Part shown: piece by piece, positions 39,168 to 48,458 of the stretch
Position numbering within the stretch: position 1 is the stretch's first letter
Layout: each line of letters starts with the position of its first letter
Assembly (NCBI GenBank): GCA_903843305.1
Contig: CAIMPI010000016.1
Span: 1 to 64,000 of the forward strand
Direction of reading: 5' to 3'
Length of the DNA: 64,000 nt
From: an uncultured Chlorobiaceae bacterium
Lineage (GTDB): Bacteria > Bacteroidota > Chlorobiia > Chlorobiales > Chlorobiaceae
Made by a program: the position numbers and the translations under genes
The notes under the pieces: model-generated
The model's database searches: none
What the model was told of the DNA's origin: nothing
Seen by the model: only the letters and a program-made list of their open reading frames with translations

Positions 39168-40280
39168 TTGCGTATAGCGTTTATATCTCCTTTTTCCCCG
39201 CTAAAGGGAGGTATAGCCCGCTTCAGCGGACTTCTGGAGGAGGCACTTCGCAAGCAGGGTAATGATGTGTTCTCTGTTCCCTTCAGAGCGCTCTATCCCA
39301 ATTTCACAGCAAAAAGTGTTGAGGTACCTGTACCTGATAATGTGCGACTGGTGCTCTACAACCCATTATCATGGTTAGGAACAATCCGGCATATCAAGTC
39401 ACTGAAACCAGATATTCTGCTTGTAGCTTATTGGACAGGTTTTCTTGCTCCGCTCTTTTTTGTGTTGCATCGCATGATCGGTGTCAGAATGGTGGTGCTG
39501 CTTCACAACTTTTCTTCCCACGAATCCTTTATTTGGGAACCCTTAATGCAGAAGTTGCTTGTTGCTTCTGCGGATGGCTTTCTGACCCTTTCAGACGCTG
39601 TTTCCCGGGAGGTGAGAGCTGCAATATCGAACATTCCTCTGCTTACGCTTTTTCATTCGGTGTATGAACCAGAAGGTGAATTGCCTTCGGCGGTAGATGC
39701 CCGCAGGGAACTCAATATTGATGTTCACTCACCGGTGCTGCTCTTTTATGGCTATGTCCGTCACTATAAAGGTCTTGATACCATGCTTTGTGCCATGCCG
39801 GCGATTTTGGAGAGGGAACCTGCTTTACGCCTTGTTGTTGCCGGCCAATTTTATGAGGATTTGTTGGGCTTCCGAACCCTTATTGATCAGCTCGGTATTG
39901 GCGAAAATGTTGATCTTTATCCGGGCTATGTTTCTGCAGAACGAAGTGCTCTCTTTTTTGCAGCGGCTGATGCTGTTGTGCTTCCCTACCGAAACGCAAC
40001 GCAGTCGGGGGTAGTACAGCTTGCCTATGGTTACGGTTTGCCAGTTATAGTCACTCCTGTGGGTGCTCTTCCTGAGATGGTGCGTCCCGGCCAGACCGGC
40101 TGGATCGCCCGTGACACGTCGTCTGATGGATTTGCTGAAGCCGTTGGGGAGTTTCTCGATAATCGGAAGGGGCTCAGTTCAATGCGCTCTTCAATCGAAG
40201 CGTATAGACGCGATTTTTCCTGGGAGGCATTTGCCGCATCGGCAAGCAGTTTTCTTGAAACCATAGTGGCAAGAAGGTGA
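39168..40280 (+). CDS. glycosyltransferase (GT4-type)
   Basis: 370 residues. It starts at TTG 39168 (MRIAFISPFSPLKGGIARFSG), with GGAGAAG at a good distance inside the HPr gene. Two Rossmann-like domains; the N-terminal KGGIARFSGLLEEAL and C-terminal AADAVVLPYRNATQSGVVQLAYGYGLPVIVTPVGALPEMVRPGQTGW are GT4 hallmarks. It transfers a sugar from a nucleotide donor during surface polysaccharide or lipid glycan assembly. It overlaps the next gene by 4 bases (GTGA). Substrate unknown. Confidence 0.87.
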   Translation: MRIAFISPFSPLKGGIARFSGLLEEALRKQGNDVFSVPFRALYPNFTAKSVEVPVPDNVRLVLYNPLSWLGTIRHIKSLKPDILLVAYWTGFLAPLFFVLHRMIGVRMVVLLHNFSSHESFIWEPLMQKLLVASADGFLTLSDAVSREVRAAISNIPLLTLFHSVYEPEGELPSAVDARRELNIDVHSPVLLFYGYVRHYKGLDTMLCAMPAILEREPALRLVVAGQFYEDLLGFRTLIDQLGIGENVDLYPGYVSAERSALFFAAADAVVLPYRNATQSGVVQLAYGYGLPVIVTPVGALPEMVRPGQTGWIARDTSSDGFAEAVGEFLDNRKGLSSMRSSIEAYRRDFSWEAFAASASSFLETIVARR

Positions 40281-41122
40281 TGATGCTGTCATTGACTTGC
40301 ATAGTTGTTCTGAACTGGAATGGTGCTCAGGAGACGATTGCTTGTCTGGAATCGCTTGCGGGGCTTATTTCATCCTCATGCAGGGTACTTGTTGTCGATA
40401 ACGGATCAACCGATGGCTCTCCTGAAAAGATCCATAATGTATTTCCGGATATCGAGCAACTTCGCTTGTCTGCCAACCTCGGCTATGCCGGGGGGAACAA
40501 TGCCGGGTTCAGGAGGGTTCAGGAGATGCAGGCCGAATTCGTGATTTTTCTGAACAATGATACTATTGTGGCTGCCGATTTTTATGCTCCGCTTGTCGAA
40601 ACCCTGCGGCAAATGCTGTCGTCAGGCATAGCTGTGCCAAAAATTTTTTACTGGTATCGACCCGATACGATCTGGTATGCCGGAGGAGTTGTCAGGTTGT
40701 CAACCGGTTTGATGTATCATGTTGGTCTCAGGCAAAAGGATGCTCCGGAATTCAGTCATCATGGCTCTACGGGGTATGCAACGGGTTGTTGTCTTGCCAT
40801 GCGGTGTCGCGATTTTGAGGCTGTCGGAGGTTTTGATGAGCAGTTTTCGATGTATGCGGAGGATGTCGATCTCTCCCTGCGGATTCGCGCTCTGGGCAAG
40901 AGTATCGAGTATGTGCCCTCATCAAGGGTATGGCATAAGGTGTCATCCTCGCTTGCAGGGCACCCTTTCCGGAAACTGGTAAAGAAGAGCTTAAGTGCGC
41001 TTTGTCTTTTTCGCAAGCACAGGGCGTGGACTGGGATGGCGCTTTATCTGCTATTGCTTCCCCTTCGTCTTGCCGGAAGTATCTTGACGCAACAGTTTGG
41101 AAGGAGGAGCCGTGCAGAATAA
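40277..41122 (+). CDS. glycosyltransferase family 2 (rhamnosyltransferase-like)
   Basis: 281 residues; starts at GTG 40277 or ATG 40280. GT-A fold: CIVVLNWNGAQETIACLESL, VVDNGSTDGSPEKI, LGYAGGNNAGF and the metal-binding NNDT. STGYATGCCLAMRCRDFEAVGGFDEQFSMYAEDVDLSLRIRALG matches the dTDP-rhamnosyl-type GT2 group. A hydrophobic stretch near the C-terminus may attach it to the membrane. Part of the overlapping polysaccharide run; its specificity cannot be read from sequence. Confidence 0.88.
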   Translation: MMMLSLTCIVVLNWNGAQETIACLESLAGLISSSCRVLVVDNGSTDGSPEKIHNVFPDIEQLRLSANLGYAGGNNAGFRRVQEMQAEFVIFLNNDTIVAADFYAPLVETLRQMLSSGIAVPKIFYWYRPDTIWYAGGVVRLSTGLMYHVGLRQKDAPEFSHHGSTGYATGCCLAMRCRDFEAVGGFDEQFSMYAEDVDLSLRIRALGKSIEYVPSSRVWHKVSSSLAGHPFRKLVKKSLSALCLFRKHRAWTGMALYLLLLPLRLAGSILTQQFGRRSRAE

Positions 41123-41675
41123 CTGTAGAACTGTTATTAACGGAGATTATCTCAACGATCATGCCCACCAGATTCGGTGGAAGAGAACCCTCGACTTTCT
41201 TCGGGGTTCATCACTTGCCGATGCCTCTTTTTCAAGAGGCCTTGACCTGGGAGAGCGAACTCCATTTACGGCATTGCTTGAGGAGCATTTCGGCTGCCCC
41301 TTTGAGAACACCTCAGTCGATCTTGATAGTGAAACACTTTCGGGCTCATTCGGGGTCGCGACCGCATTTGAAGTGCTGGAGCATCTCTTTAATCCTCTTC
41401 ATGCTCTGCTTGAGTTGAAGCGGCTCCTTGCCGATGAGGATGCACGCCTCTTTGTCTCCATGCCCCTCTGGAAACCGTCATACCTTGCAAGTCCCGACCA
41501 TTTTCATGAGATGACGCGCCGTGAAGCTCTTTTACTTTTCAGGCGTGCCGGGTTTGCAGTTCTCCGAAGCGCGGAGTTTCGTATCCGCCAGCCGTTGTTT
41601 TATCTTACGGGAGTGAAGCCGCTGTTGCGGGCATGGTATGAAAAAGTAAAGATCTATGAACTTGCCGTCCGATAG
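41112..41675 (+). CDS. SAM-dependent methyltransferase-like protein
   Basis: 187 residues from GTG 41112, preceded by AAGGAGGAG; it overlaps the previous gene by 11 bases. The Rossmann core is reduced: RGLDLGERTPFTALLEEHFG in place of the usual glycine-rich motif I, then SVDLDSETL and FEVLEHLFNPLHALLELKRLLADEDARLFVSMPL, which is the class I methyltransferase (UbiE/Methyltransf_11) pattern. The altered motif I (D-L-G-E-R) makes catalysis uncertain. It probably modifies a glycan or its carrier. Confidence 0.75.
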   Translation: MQNNCRTVINGDYLNDHAHQIRWKRTLDFLRGSSLADASFSRGLDLGERTPFTALLEEHFGCPFENTSVDLDSETLSGSFGVATAFEVLEHLFNPLHALLELKRLLADEDARLFVSMPLWKPSYLASPDHFHEMTRREALLLFRRAGFAVLRSAEFRIRQPLFYLTGVKPLLRAWYEKVKIYELAVR

Positions 41676-42831
41676 GGGAGCTTCCCGCAGCCTGCTTAGC
41701 CCGCTCAGGCTGGTCTGGTTTTCTGAGATACAGTGGGATTTTCTTTCTACCCGAAAGCAGCGCCTTTTGTGCCGTTTTCCAGAGAACTGGTGCATTCTTT
41801 TTATCGAGCCTTTTGCTCTTGGTCGCTGCCATCACTGGATTCCTGTCAAGAGGGGGCGGGTCTGGGTGGTCAGCGTTCCCTTTCTGAAGAGTGTCCCTTT
41901 CAGGATTGGGCGCCTGCTCGATATTCCGTTGCTTCGTGCTTTGCTCTCTGTTCCTGGTATTGTGCTGATGCTTTTCTGGGTAACAGTGCTCGGATTCGGC
42001 TATTCCGACAGGATTATCGGTCTGAGCAATATCTACTGGGGCAGAGTTGCCGCCCTTCTTCCTTGTCGTCTCCGTTTTTATGATGCCAATGATGACCATC
42101 TTGCTTTTCCGGGGTGCCCACCATGGCTGAAAAGCTCTCTGGATCGCTATCTCGCAAAAGTGCATCTGCTGTTCAGTGTGAGCCGTGAGTTGACAGGTCG
42201 TCTCAAAATTTCGTCAGATGTTCGCATTGTTGAACTTGGCAACGGTGTTGAATTCAGCCACTTCGCCACTCCTCGTTCTGACAAGCCAGTTGAACTTTCC
42301 GGCCTTAAGGTGCCGATTCTTGGATACGCCGGGGCGATGGACTGGATTGATACCTCACTGATTGCAGCGACTGCCCGAGCCTGGCCGGATTGTTCGATTG
42401 TTCTTCTTGGCCCGGCTTACGAACGGGAGTGGTGGAAAAAACAGGAATCGATCAACACGCTTCAAAATGTTCACTATTTTGGTAAAATTGACTACGAGGC
42501 GCTTCCAGCGTGGGTGCAGCGGTTTGACCTGGCGCTGATGCCGCTGCTTTCCAACAAGCTGAAAAGAGCCTCTCATCCCAACAAGCTCTATGAATATACG
42601 GCAACTGGTGTGCCAGTGCTCACGATGAACTATTGCAGCGCAGTGGAGAGGGCGCGGGATGTGGTGCACATTGCCATGTCCCAGGAGGATTTTGTCCGTC
42701 TGGTGCCTCAAGCTCTTGCTGACAAGCGGCGAGAGGCGCGGCAAGCCTTCGCCCGGCAGCACAGTTGGGATTCACTTGCTGCCGCTATGGAACAGGAGTT
42801 GAGGAACGCTTGTCTGGAGAGGCGACCGTGA
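41656..42831 (+). CDS. glycosyltransferase (GT1/GT4-like)
   Basis: 391 residues; starts inside the end of the methyltransferase gene (20-base overlap). The central DANDDHLAFPG and LFSVSRELTGRL, ELGNGVEFSHFATP, and the C-terminal VQRFDLALMPLLSNKLKRASHPNKLYEYTATGVPVLTMNY block are typical of GT-B glycosyltransferases of the WcaK/TuaH-like group. Its stop overlaps the flippase start (GTGA). Sugar and acceptor unknown. Confidence 0.83.
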   Translation: MNLPSDRGASRSLLSPLRLVWFSEIQWDFLSTRKQRLLCRFPENWCILFIEPFALGRCHHWIPVKRGRVWVVSVPFLKSVPFRIGRLLDIPLLRALLSVPGIVLMLFWVTVLGFGYSDRIIGLSNIYWGRVAALLPCRLRFYDANDDHLAFPGCPPWLKSSLDRYLAKVHLLFSVSRELTGRLKISSDVRIVELGNGVEFSHFATPRSDKPVELSGLKVPILGYAGAMDWIDTSLIAATARAWPDCSIVLLGPAYEREWWKKQESINTLQNVHYFGKIDYEALPAWVQRFDLALMPLLSNKLKRASHPNKLYEYTATGVPVLTMNYCSAVERARDVVHIAMSQEDFVRLVPQALADKRREARQAFARQHSWDSLAAAMEQELRNACLERRP

Positions 42832-44324
42832 ACCGCAACGCCGTCATAGCCGGTCAGGCGGGCTTCTCCTTTGCCGGATTTCTCTTCGGGCAGGTGGCGC
42901 GGTTTGGCTATAACCTTGTTGTTGCAAGGCTGCTCGGTGTTGATGCTCTCGGTGTCTATGCTCTTGCCATTGCTGTTATCCAGATTTCAGAGGTGCTGGC
43001 CATTGCCGGGCTTGATTCCGGTCTTCTGCGTTTTGTCAATGTGCACAGTCAAGATCCTCTTCGCCAGAGGGGCGCGATTGGTTCCGCCCTTAAAACAGCA
43101 CTTGCTCTCTCACTCTTTGTGGCGCTCCTGCTGTTGTCTTTTTCAGGCCACATCGCTTCGCTGCTCAACGGCAGTCGCCTTTTGCAGCTTACGCTCTGCT
43201 GTTATGCTGCTGCGATTCCCTTTAACGTGGCAACAGTCTTGTTTGGCCATGCGATGCAGGGTTTTCAGCAGCTCAAGCCTAAAATTATTGCCACGCAGAT
43301 ACTCAGTCCGCTGCTCCTGCTCTTGCTGACGCTGCTTTTTCGCTACTGTGCAGGTCAAGATGCCGCTCTCTTTTTCCCGTTTGTGCTGGCGGGCAGCGGG
43401 GCATTTTTCTGGATTCGCCCTCGCCTCGCAGCCATCACCGGCACTCTCCCGTCGGATATCCTGAACGCCCGCACGGACAAGGCGATGATGGCCTACGCCC
43501 TTCCTTTTATGGCGGTCTCGCTCTTGAGCATGATGAGCCACTGGCTTGATGTGATGATGCTCGGGATGCTCACCGATACCGCAACGGTTGGCCTCTACCA
43601 TCCTGCTGCACGAACGGCGGGGCTTATCCGCTCGGTGCTTCTTGCTTTTACCGGTATTGCTGCCCCGATGATTGCTGATTTGCATGCCAAAAGCCAGAAT
43701 GCGGAGATAGGTCGCATCTACAAGATGGTGACACGCTGGATTGTCATGGTTGTTATTCCGCCAGCTATTCTTTTTATGGTGCTTCCCGAACAGGTGCTCT
43801 CGGTCTTCGGCGCCCGGTTTGCGACAGGAGGAGCTACTGCACTGCTTCTGTTGACCGCAGCGTCGTTTCTGCAAGCCACTTTTGGACTCTCCGCGACGGT
43901 GCTTGCCATGACCGGCTATGCTCGACTCAGCCTCTTCAACGCTCTTGGTGCTCTCGGTTTACAGGTAGCGTTGAACCTTTTCCTGATTCCACGCATGGGG
44001 CTGAACGGCGCCGCTCTTGCTACACTGCTGCTTTTTCTGATGCTTTTTGTTCTCCGGCTTGGCGAAATACAAGGCCTCCTGAAGATTCATCCGTTTGGCA
44101 AAGCGCTCTGGAAACCTCTTGCTGCAGGGTTATCTGCCGCATTGCTTCTTCTGGTTTTGCGGCCTTGGCTCCTCACTCTTTCTCCCTTTGCAGGGCTTGG
44201 GGCGGGGGCAGTTCTCACTCTCTGCAGTTATACAGCCTTGATACTGCTTCTGCAGTTGGAAGCGGAGGAGCGGGAGATTATTTTAAAATATATTCCCTTT
44301 TTCGATAAGGAACTTAAGCGATAA
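42828..44324 (+). CDS. oligosaccharide flippase (Wzx/MATE-like)
   Basis: 498 residues from GTG 42828, with GGAGAGG just upstream; the frame extends upstream over the previous gene, which is not meaningful. Around 12-14 membrane helices, including FAGFLFGQVARFGYNLVVARLLGVDALGVYALA at the start and LPFMAVSLLSMMSHWLDVMMLGML in the middle, typical of polysaccharide_synt/Wzx flippases that move lipid-linked glycans across the inner membrane. It follows the glycosyltransferase genes, as in many O-antigen or exopolysaccharide clusters. Confidence 0.9.
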   Translation: MNRNAVIAGQAGFSFAGFLFGQVARFGYNLVVARLLGVDALGVYALAIAVIQISEVLAIAGLDSGLLRFVNVHSQDPLRQRGAIGSALKTALALSLFVALLLLSFSGHIASLLNGSRLLQLTLCCYAAAIPFNVATVLFGHAMQGFQQLKPKIIATQILSPLLLLLLTLLFRYCAGQDAALFFPFVLAGSGAFFWIRPRLAAITGTLPSDILNARTDKAMMAYALPFMAVSLLSMMSHWLDVMMLGMLTDTATVGLYHPAARTAGLIRSVLLAFTGIAAPMIADLHAKSQNAEIGRIYKMVTRWIVMVVIPPAILFMVLPEQVLSVFGARFATGGATALLLLTAASFLQATFGLSATVLAMTGYARLSLFNALGALGLQVALNLFLIPRMGLNGAALATLLLFLMLFVLRLGEIQGLLKIHPFGKALWKPLAAGLSAALLLLVLRPWLLTLSPFAGLGAGAVLTLCSYTALILLLQLEAEEREIILKYIPFFDKELKR

Positions 44325-44328
44325 GGCT

Positions 44329-46686
44329 GTGAAGAAAAAGATTCTCTCGTTGCTCACTGTTTATGGTGTCTATACTTTTCTGGCACTGTTGCTTTTCTGG
44401 CCGCTTGTTTTTCAGTCGAATATCCTTGTTGCCCCAGACTCTCTTATTCCTCACGCATCGACCATTGCGCTTGACAAGCTTCAGGCTGAGACGGGTGTCT
44501 ATCCGCTCTGGCAGCCCTGGCTCTTTTCGGGTATGCCGACGATGGAGGCGTTCAGCTATCTCAGCGGTCTTTATTACCCTAACGTTGTTTTTAACCTTTT
44601 TCATACCGACGGTATAGTTCTGCAGCTACTCCACCTCGCCTTTGCCGGTTTGGGAGTTTTCCTTTTTCTTCGCCAGTATGGCCTGACAACCCTTGCGGCT
44701 CCATTTGGTGGCGCGATCTTTATGCTTAATCCCTATATGACCGCCATGCTGGTGCATGGTCATGGCAGCCAGCTCATGACAGCGGCATACATGCCCTGGA
44801 TGCTCTGGGCCACCATGAGGCTTATTAATCGAGGAGGGCTTGCCGATGCGGGGATTCTGGCGCTTGTTGCCGGTTTTCAGTTACAGCGCTCACATGTCCA
44901 GATCGCCTACTACTCATGGATGCTTACGTTGCTGCTTGCTCTGTTTCTTTTCCTCTCTCGTCGTGATTCGCCAAAAACAACCTTTCGTCTCTCCTCGCTT
45001 CTTCTGCTTGCGCTTGGTTGCGGTGTCGCCATGTCGGCCTCAATTTACTTGCCCGCCTCTCAGTATGCTGCATATTCAGTAAGAGGGGTGGTAGAACAGG
45101 GTGTAGGTTCAGCGTGGGAATATGCCACACTCTGGTCGATGCACCCTCTGGAGCTGCTCACTTTTCTTGTGCCGGGAGTTTTCGGGTTCGGCGGTGTAAC
45201 CTACTGGGGCTTTATGCCTTTTACCGACTTCCCGAATTATGCGGGCATTGTGGTACTGCTCCTCGCCGTTGCGGGCGCTGTTACGCGGAGAAAAGAGCCA
45301 ATGACCTGGTTTTTTGTTGCCGCCGTACTGTTGGCGCTGCTGCTCTCCTTCGGCAGGTTTTTCAGCCCAATCTTCGATCTCTTCTACCATTTTGCCCCTC
45401 TTTTCAGCCGATTCAGGGTGCCGTCGATGGCGCTCATCATGCTCTACCTGATCATCTCCTTTCTTGCTGCAATTGGAGTGAACGACCTGCTTCAGCGCCA
45501 GCCCAAACGATTGCTGAAACCAATCCGGCTTGGAGCGCTTCTTCTTGCGGCAATTCTGCTGCTCTTTCTTGCCTTTGAACAACCTGTCGAGAACTTTTTC
45601 CGCACACTTTATCCAGAGCCACAGGTTGGCAGTTTTGATCTTGCCTTTATGGTCAACAAAGTGCGCTGGGAGAATCTGACCGGAAGCCTCTGGATTGTCC
45701 TGATGCTTGCATCTCTGTTTGCAGGAGTGCTCTGGCTCAGCATCAAGGGGAAGCTCTCCCACAAACTGACCGGTTTGCTGCTCTTTCTCCTTGCACTTGG
45801 CGATCTTCTATGGATGGACATACAGATTATCTACCCGTCTGCGAACTCTCTGCGCTCACCTCTCTATGCCGACAGCCATCTTGTAGGGCCAGCATTCAAG
45901 CCCGACGATATTACCCGCTACCTTGCCACACAGAAAGGGCCCTTCAGAATCTACCCCGCCGGGCCGCTCTTTGCAGAGAACAAGTTTGCGCTGTTTGGTA
46001 TCGAATCTGTTGGCGGTTATCATCCCGCCAAGCTCAAGATTTATGAGGAGTTTCTCGCGAAAACGGAGAATCTCTCCAGCATTAACGTGCTCCGAATGCT
46101 CAACGTGGGCTACATTGTAAGCCCTGCGCCACTTGGTCATCCAGCTCTCGAACTTGTTAAAACCGGCACGCTCCAACTCGCTGGCGGCCCTGTTACGGCA
46201 TACGTGTACCGCCTTCAGCAGACCGCTCCAAGAGCATGGTTTGCCATTCGGGTCATCGCTGTGAATAACAACGAAGAGCTGTTCGCCCGTATTCTTGATG
46301 ATGCGACACCTGCCGGTCTGGCATACATTGACGCTTCTTTCTGGAGAGGATCCAGAAGTTTTGCTGATGCAACCGTTACATCACTTGATGCAAAAGCCGA
46401 ATCAATGGTTGTGAAGGTTGCAACACCGGGCGAGGCATTTCTTGTGGTGAGCGAGCTTTATTATCCACTGCGGTGGAAGGTGAAGATTGATGGACGGGAT
46501 GCTTCGATGGTGAAGGTGAACGGGCTGTTGCGTGGCGTTGTGGTGCCGAGTGGCAGCCAGGAGGTGAGGTTTTACTATGATCGAAGCAGGTTTGAAACCG
46601 GGCGATGGATATCCTTTGGTGCTTTTGTTGTGGCGTTGTTGATGGTGGTGGGGGGAGTGATTGGCAGGCGGGTTCAGCGGGAATAA
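44329..46686 (+). CDS. YfhO-family membrane protein (GT-C-like)
   Basis: 785 residues with more than ten membrane helices and a large C-terminal extramembrane domain. The N-terminus (GTG 44329, MKKKILSLLTVYGVYTFLALLLFWP) and the block WQPWLFSGMPTMEAFSYLSGLYYP are typical of YfhO proteins, thought to glycosylate cell-surface polymers. The C-terminal part (VVSELYYPLRWKVKIDGRDASMVKVNGLLRGVVVPSG) is a beta-sandwich found in the same family. It starts 4 bases after the flippase and ends the glycan cluster. Confidence 0.85.
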   Translation: MKKKILSLLTVYGVYTFLALLLFWPLVFQSNILVAPDSLIPHASTIALDKLQAETGVYPLWQPWLFSGMPTMEAFSYLSGLYYPNVVFNLFHTDGIVLQLLHLAFAGLGVFLFLRQYGLTTLAAPFGGAIFMLNPYMTAMLVHGHGSQLMTAAYMPWMLWATMRLINRGGLADAGILALVAGFQLQRSHVQIAYYSWMLTLLLALFLFLSRRDSPKTTFRLSSLLLLALGCGVAMSASIYLPASQYAAYSVRGVVEQGVGSAWEYATLWSMHPLELLTFLVPGVFGFGGVTYWGFMPFTDFPNYAGIVVLLLAVAGAVTRRKEPMTWFFVAAVLLALLLSFGRFFSPIFDLFYHFAPLFSRFRVPSMALIMLYLIISFLAAIGVNDLLQRQPKRLLKPIRLGALLLAAILLLFLAFEQPVENFFRTLYPEPQVGSFDLAFMVNKVRWENLTGSLWIVLMLASLFAGVLWLSIKGKLSHKLTGLLLFLLALGDLLWMDIQIIYPSANSLRSPLYADSHLVGPAFKPDDITRYLATQKGPFRIYPAGPLFAENKFALFGIESVGGYHPAKLKIYEEFLAKTENLSSINVLRMLNVGYIVSPAPLGHPALELVKTGTLQLAGGPVTAYVYRLQQTAPRAWFAIRVIAVNNNEELFARILDDATPAGLAYIDASFWRGSRSFADATVTSLDAKAESMVVKVATPGEAFLVVSELYYPLRWKVKIDGRDASMVKVNGLLRGVVVPSGSQEVRFYYDRSRFETGRWISFGAFVVALLMVVGGVIGRRVQRE

Positions 46687-46733
46687 TTGAGTTCAGAATA
46701 TCGGTTTTGCCAATCAGGTCGTTTGTGGTGTCA

Positions 46734-47978
46734 TCAGTTCCCGCAACAAAACAAATGCTCAACCTCCGAACATTCTTGCTCGCTTAATCCAATTCGTCTG
46801 GCACGAACTTTCCACTCTTTCACCACCTTACAGACATCATTGACAATTCGTCCAGCACGCGCACTATCCATCCGGTAATATCCAGCAGTCGCCATTGCCA
46901 CATGAAAATCCGGCTGGCGATTATAGAGATCAAGTGACAATACATGCTCGGCTTTCCTGAAAGAGGGGTTCATGTCGAAAGCAGGTGCAAGTCGCCAGCC
47001 TGCAGGATTGCGGATGAAGCCGTGATTGCGCAGATGGTCATCGCGGTTGGCTGTGGCAATGTTGAACACCACTCTGGTGAACAGCTCTTCGAGGTCACGG
47101 GTGATGTGGTCAGCTTCGCCGTAGGTTGAAAGAAATTCTGCCAGCTCCAGATAACTGGCATCGTCGCTGTCAGTATGGTGAAGCATGGTCATAGCTGAGG
47201 CAAAAAAACGGCGTTGATTTCTGGTTCGGTCAAATCGCTTTACCAGAAAGGTGTGGTAGCCTTTACCAATCTGCATGAGGCGAGCTTCGGGAACGGTAAT
47301 ATGGCATTGCTGTGCCAGTTCATGCAGCAGTTTTTCCCAGAGGGCAACATCGTAGTCATCATCGGCTGAGGGGAATTTGGCAATCCAGAGAGCGCCATCT
47401 TCATCAACCAGATTTGCCTTGGGGCGAGCGCCGCCAAGTGACGATCCGGGGGCGACAAGAACTTTCAGCCACTCTTTGATTTTACCGAGGTCATTCTGCT
47501 TTTTTCTGGTCAACTCAAAAGCCACCTCCTGTAATTCAGCAATTCTTGCCACCGGTGGAGCGGATAACGCCTCGTTGGCCAGATAGAGCGATTTGCCGGG
47601 GCGGCTGAAGCGAAGTGCGCCCATCCGCGTGCAGTCCTGAACTCCCAACAGAAAATCCCAGGGGCCAAGAGCTCTTGGTGTACGTTCCTCCTCTTTTGCC
47701 TCAATCGCCTCCCTCCGTTTCATCAGGAGTTGGCCCCAACGATCGGGACATGAATCCATGAAGACTCCAAAGTTGGAGCCTCCCGGAAAGAAATCGCCTG
47801 CGGAAAGATCAAGCTCTGGATCAAGTGGAAATGCGTTGACCTGCTTGAGCCAAGCTGGTTCATAAACAAAACGGACTGTACCCCGAGTCCCACGGGAGAG
47901 TGTGCCTATCTGTTGAAGAGGCCCGAATGCCGGGTCGTCAATCCACACCCAGAGCTGCTCCTCTTCACGCTTCGCCAT
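46734..47978 (-). CDS. hipA: HipA-family kinase (complete, two-gene system)
   Basis: 414 residues from ATG 47978, preceded by AGGAG; the 28 upstream codons lie inside hipB. The N-terminal domain is WVWIDDPAFGPLQQIGTL ... FGVFMDSCPDRWG, the Gly-rich loop SSLGGARPKANLVDEDGALWIAKFPS, the catalytic block TANRDDHLRNHGFI and the metal block LAPAFDMNPS. These are the HipA (COG3550-type) motifs. It follows hipB with a 14-base overlap, so the pair is translationally coupled. A decayed copy of the same pair lies at 55998-56221. Confidence 0.88.
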   Translation of the reverse strand: MAKREEEQLWVWIDDPAFGPLQQIGTLSRGTRGTVRFVYEPAWLKQVNAFPLDPELDLSAGDFFPGGSNFGVFMDSCPDRWGQLLMKRREAIEAKEEERTPRALGPWDFLLGVQDCTRMGALRFSRPGKSLYLANEALSAPPVARIAELQEVAFELTRKKQNDLGKIKEWLKVLVAPGSSLGGARPKANLVDEDGALWIAKFPSADDDYDVALWEKLLHELAQQCHITVPEARLMQIGKGYHTFLVKRFDRTRNQRRFFASAMTMLHHTDSDDASYLELAEFLSTYGEADHITRDLEELFTRVVFNIATANRDDHLRNHGFIRNPAGWRLAPAFDMNPSFRKAEHVLSLDLYNRQPDFHVAMATAGYYRMDSARAGRIVNDVCKVVKEWKVRARRIGLSEQECSEVEHLFCCGN

Positions 47979-48309
47979 CACTCGCTCCTGCTGGTGCTTT
48001 TTTGCGCGGTGCTCTTCTCCGCTGGGGAAGTGATTCATCCTGCAGGCGACGGCCCAGAGCATCCTCTTTGGCGATCAACGACAACTCTCCAAGCAACCCA
48101 AGAACGCGAAGCACCTGAACGTAGAAGCCGATAGCAACCGACGGGTCACCGGTCTCAATTTTATAGAGCGTAGGACGTGAAAGATTTGCCCTGGCACAGA
48201 CTGTCTCCATGGAAAAACGGCGACGAAGCCTCGCATCTCGGAGACGTTGCCCCAGAGCCTCCATCTCTTTTGCCGAAGCGGGGTATAGTGGTGTGGCTCT
48301 GCTTGTCAT
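47965..48309 (-). CDS. hipB: HipB-type XRE regulator
   Basis: 114 residues from ATG 48309, with AAAGG upstream; an earlier in-frame ATG at 48330 lies in the TATAAT box and is unlikely to be used. The HTH is LGQRLRDARLRRRFSMETVCARANLSRPTLYKIETGDPSVAIGFYVQVLRVLGLL. A basic tail (RRLQDESLPQRRRAPRKKAPAGA) follows. It overlaps hipA by 14 bases. The function, repression of the operon and neutralising HipA, is inferred from gene order. Confidence 0.85.
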   Translation of the reverse strand: MTSRATPLYPASAKEMEALGQRLRDARLRRRFSMETVCARANLSRPTLYKIETGDPSVAIGFYVQVLRVLGLLGELSLIAKEDALGRRLQDESLPQRRRAPRKKAPAGASDGEA

Positions 48310-48339
48310 AACGATAACCTTTGTTTGCATTATAACAAG
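48302..48339 (-). promoter_or_regulatory. hipBA promoter with inverted-repeat operator
   Basis: TATAAT on the minus strand at 48329-48334 is a good -10 box about 20 bases before the hipB ATG. It lies within a 10-bp inverted repeat with one mismatch: plus-strand CTTGTCATAA at 48302-48311 and TTATAACAAG at 48330-48339, 18 bases apart. The repeat thus spans the start codon and the -10 box and is the natural HipB operator candidate. Further GTTATA half-sites occur just upstream. Confidence 0.55.
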
Positions 48340-48458
48340 AATTTGTGAATTATCATTGCGGTTATAGCTTGTGAAAATGAGCTGGGGTTGTTAATGTTCA
48401 ACAGGCAACTCTTTGCTGAATCCCGGGCTCTCTACGCCACCGTTTTATTATTATCCTG

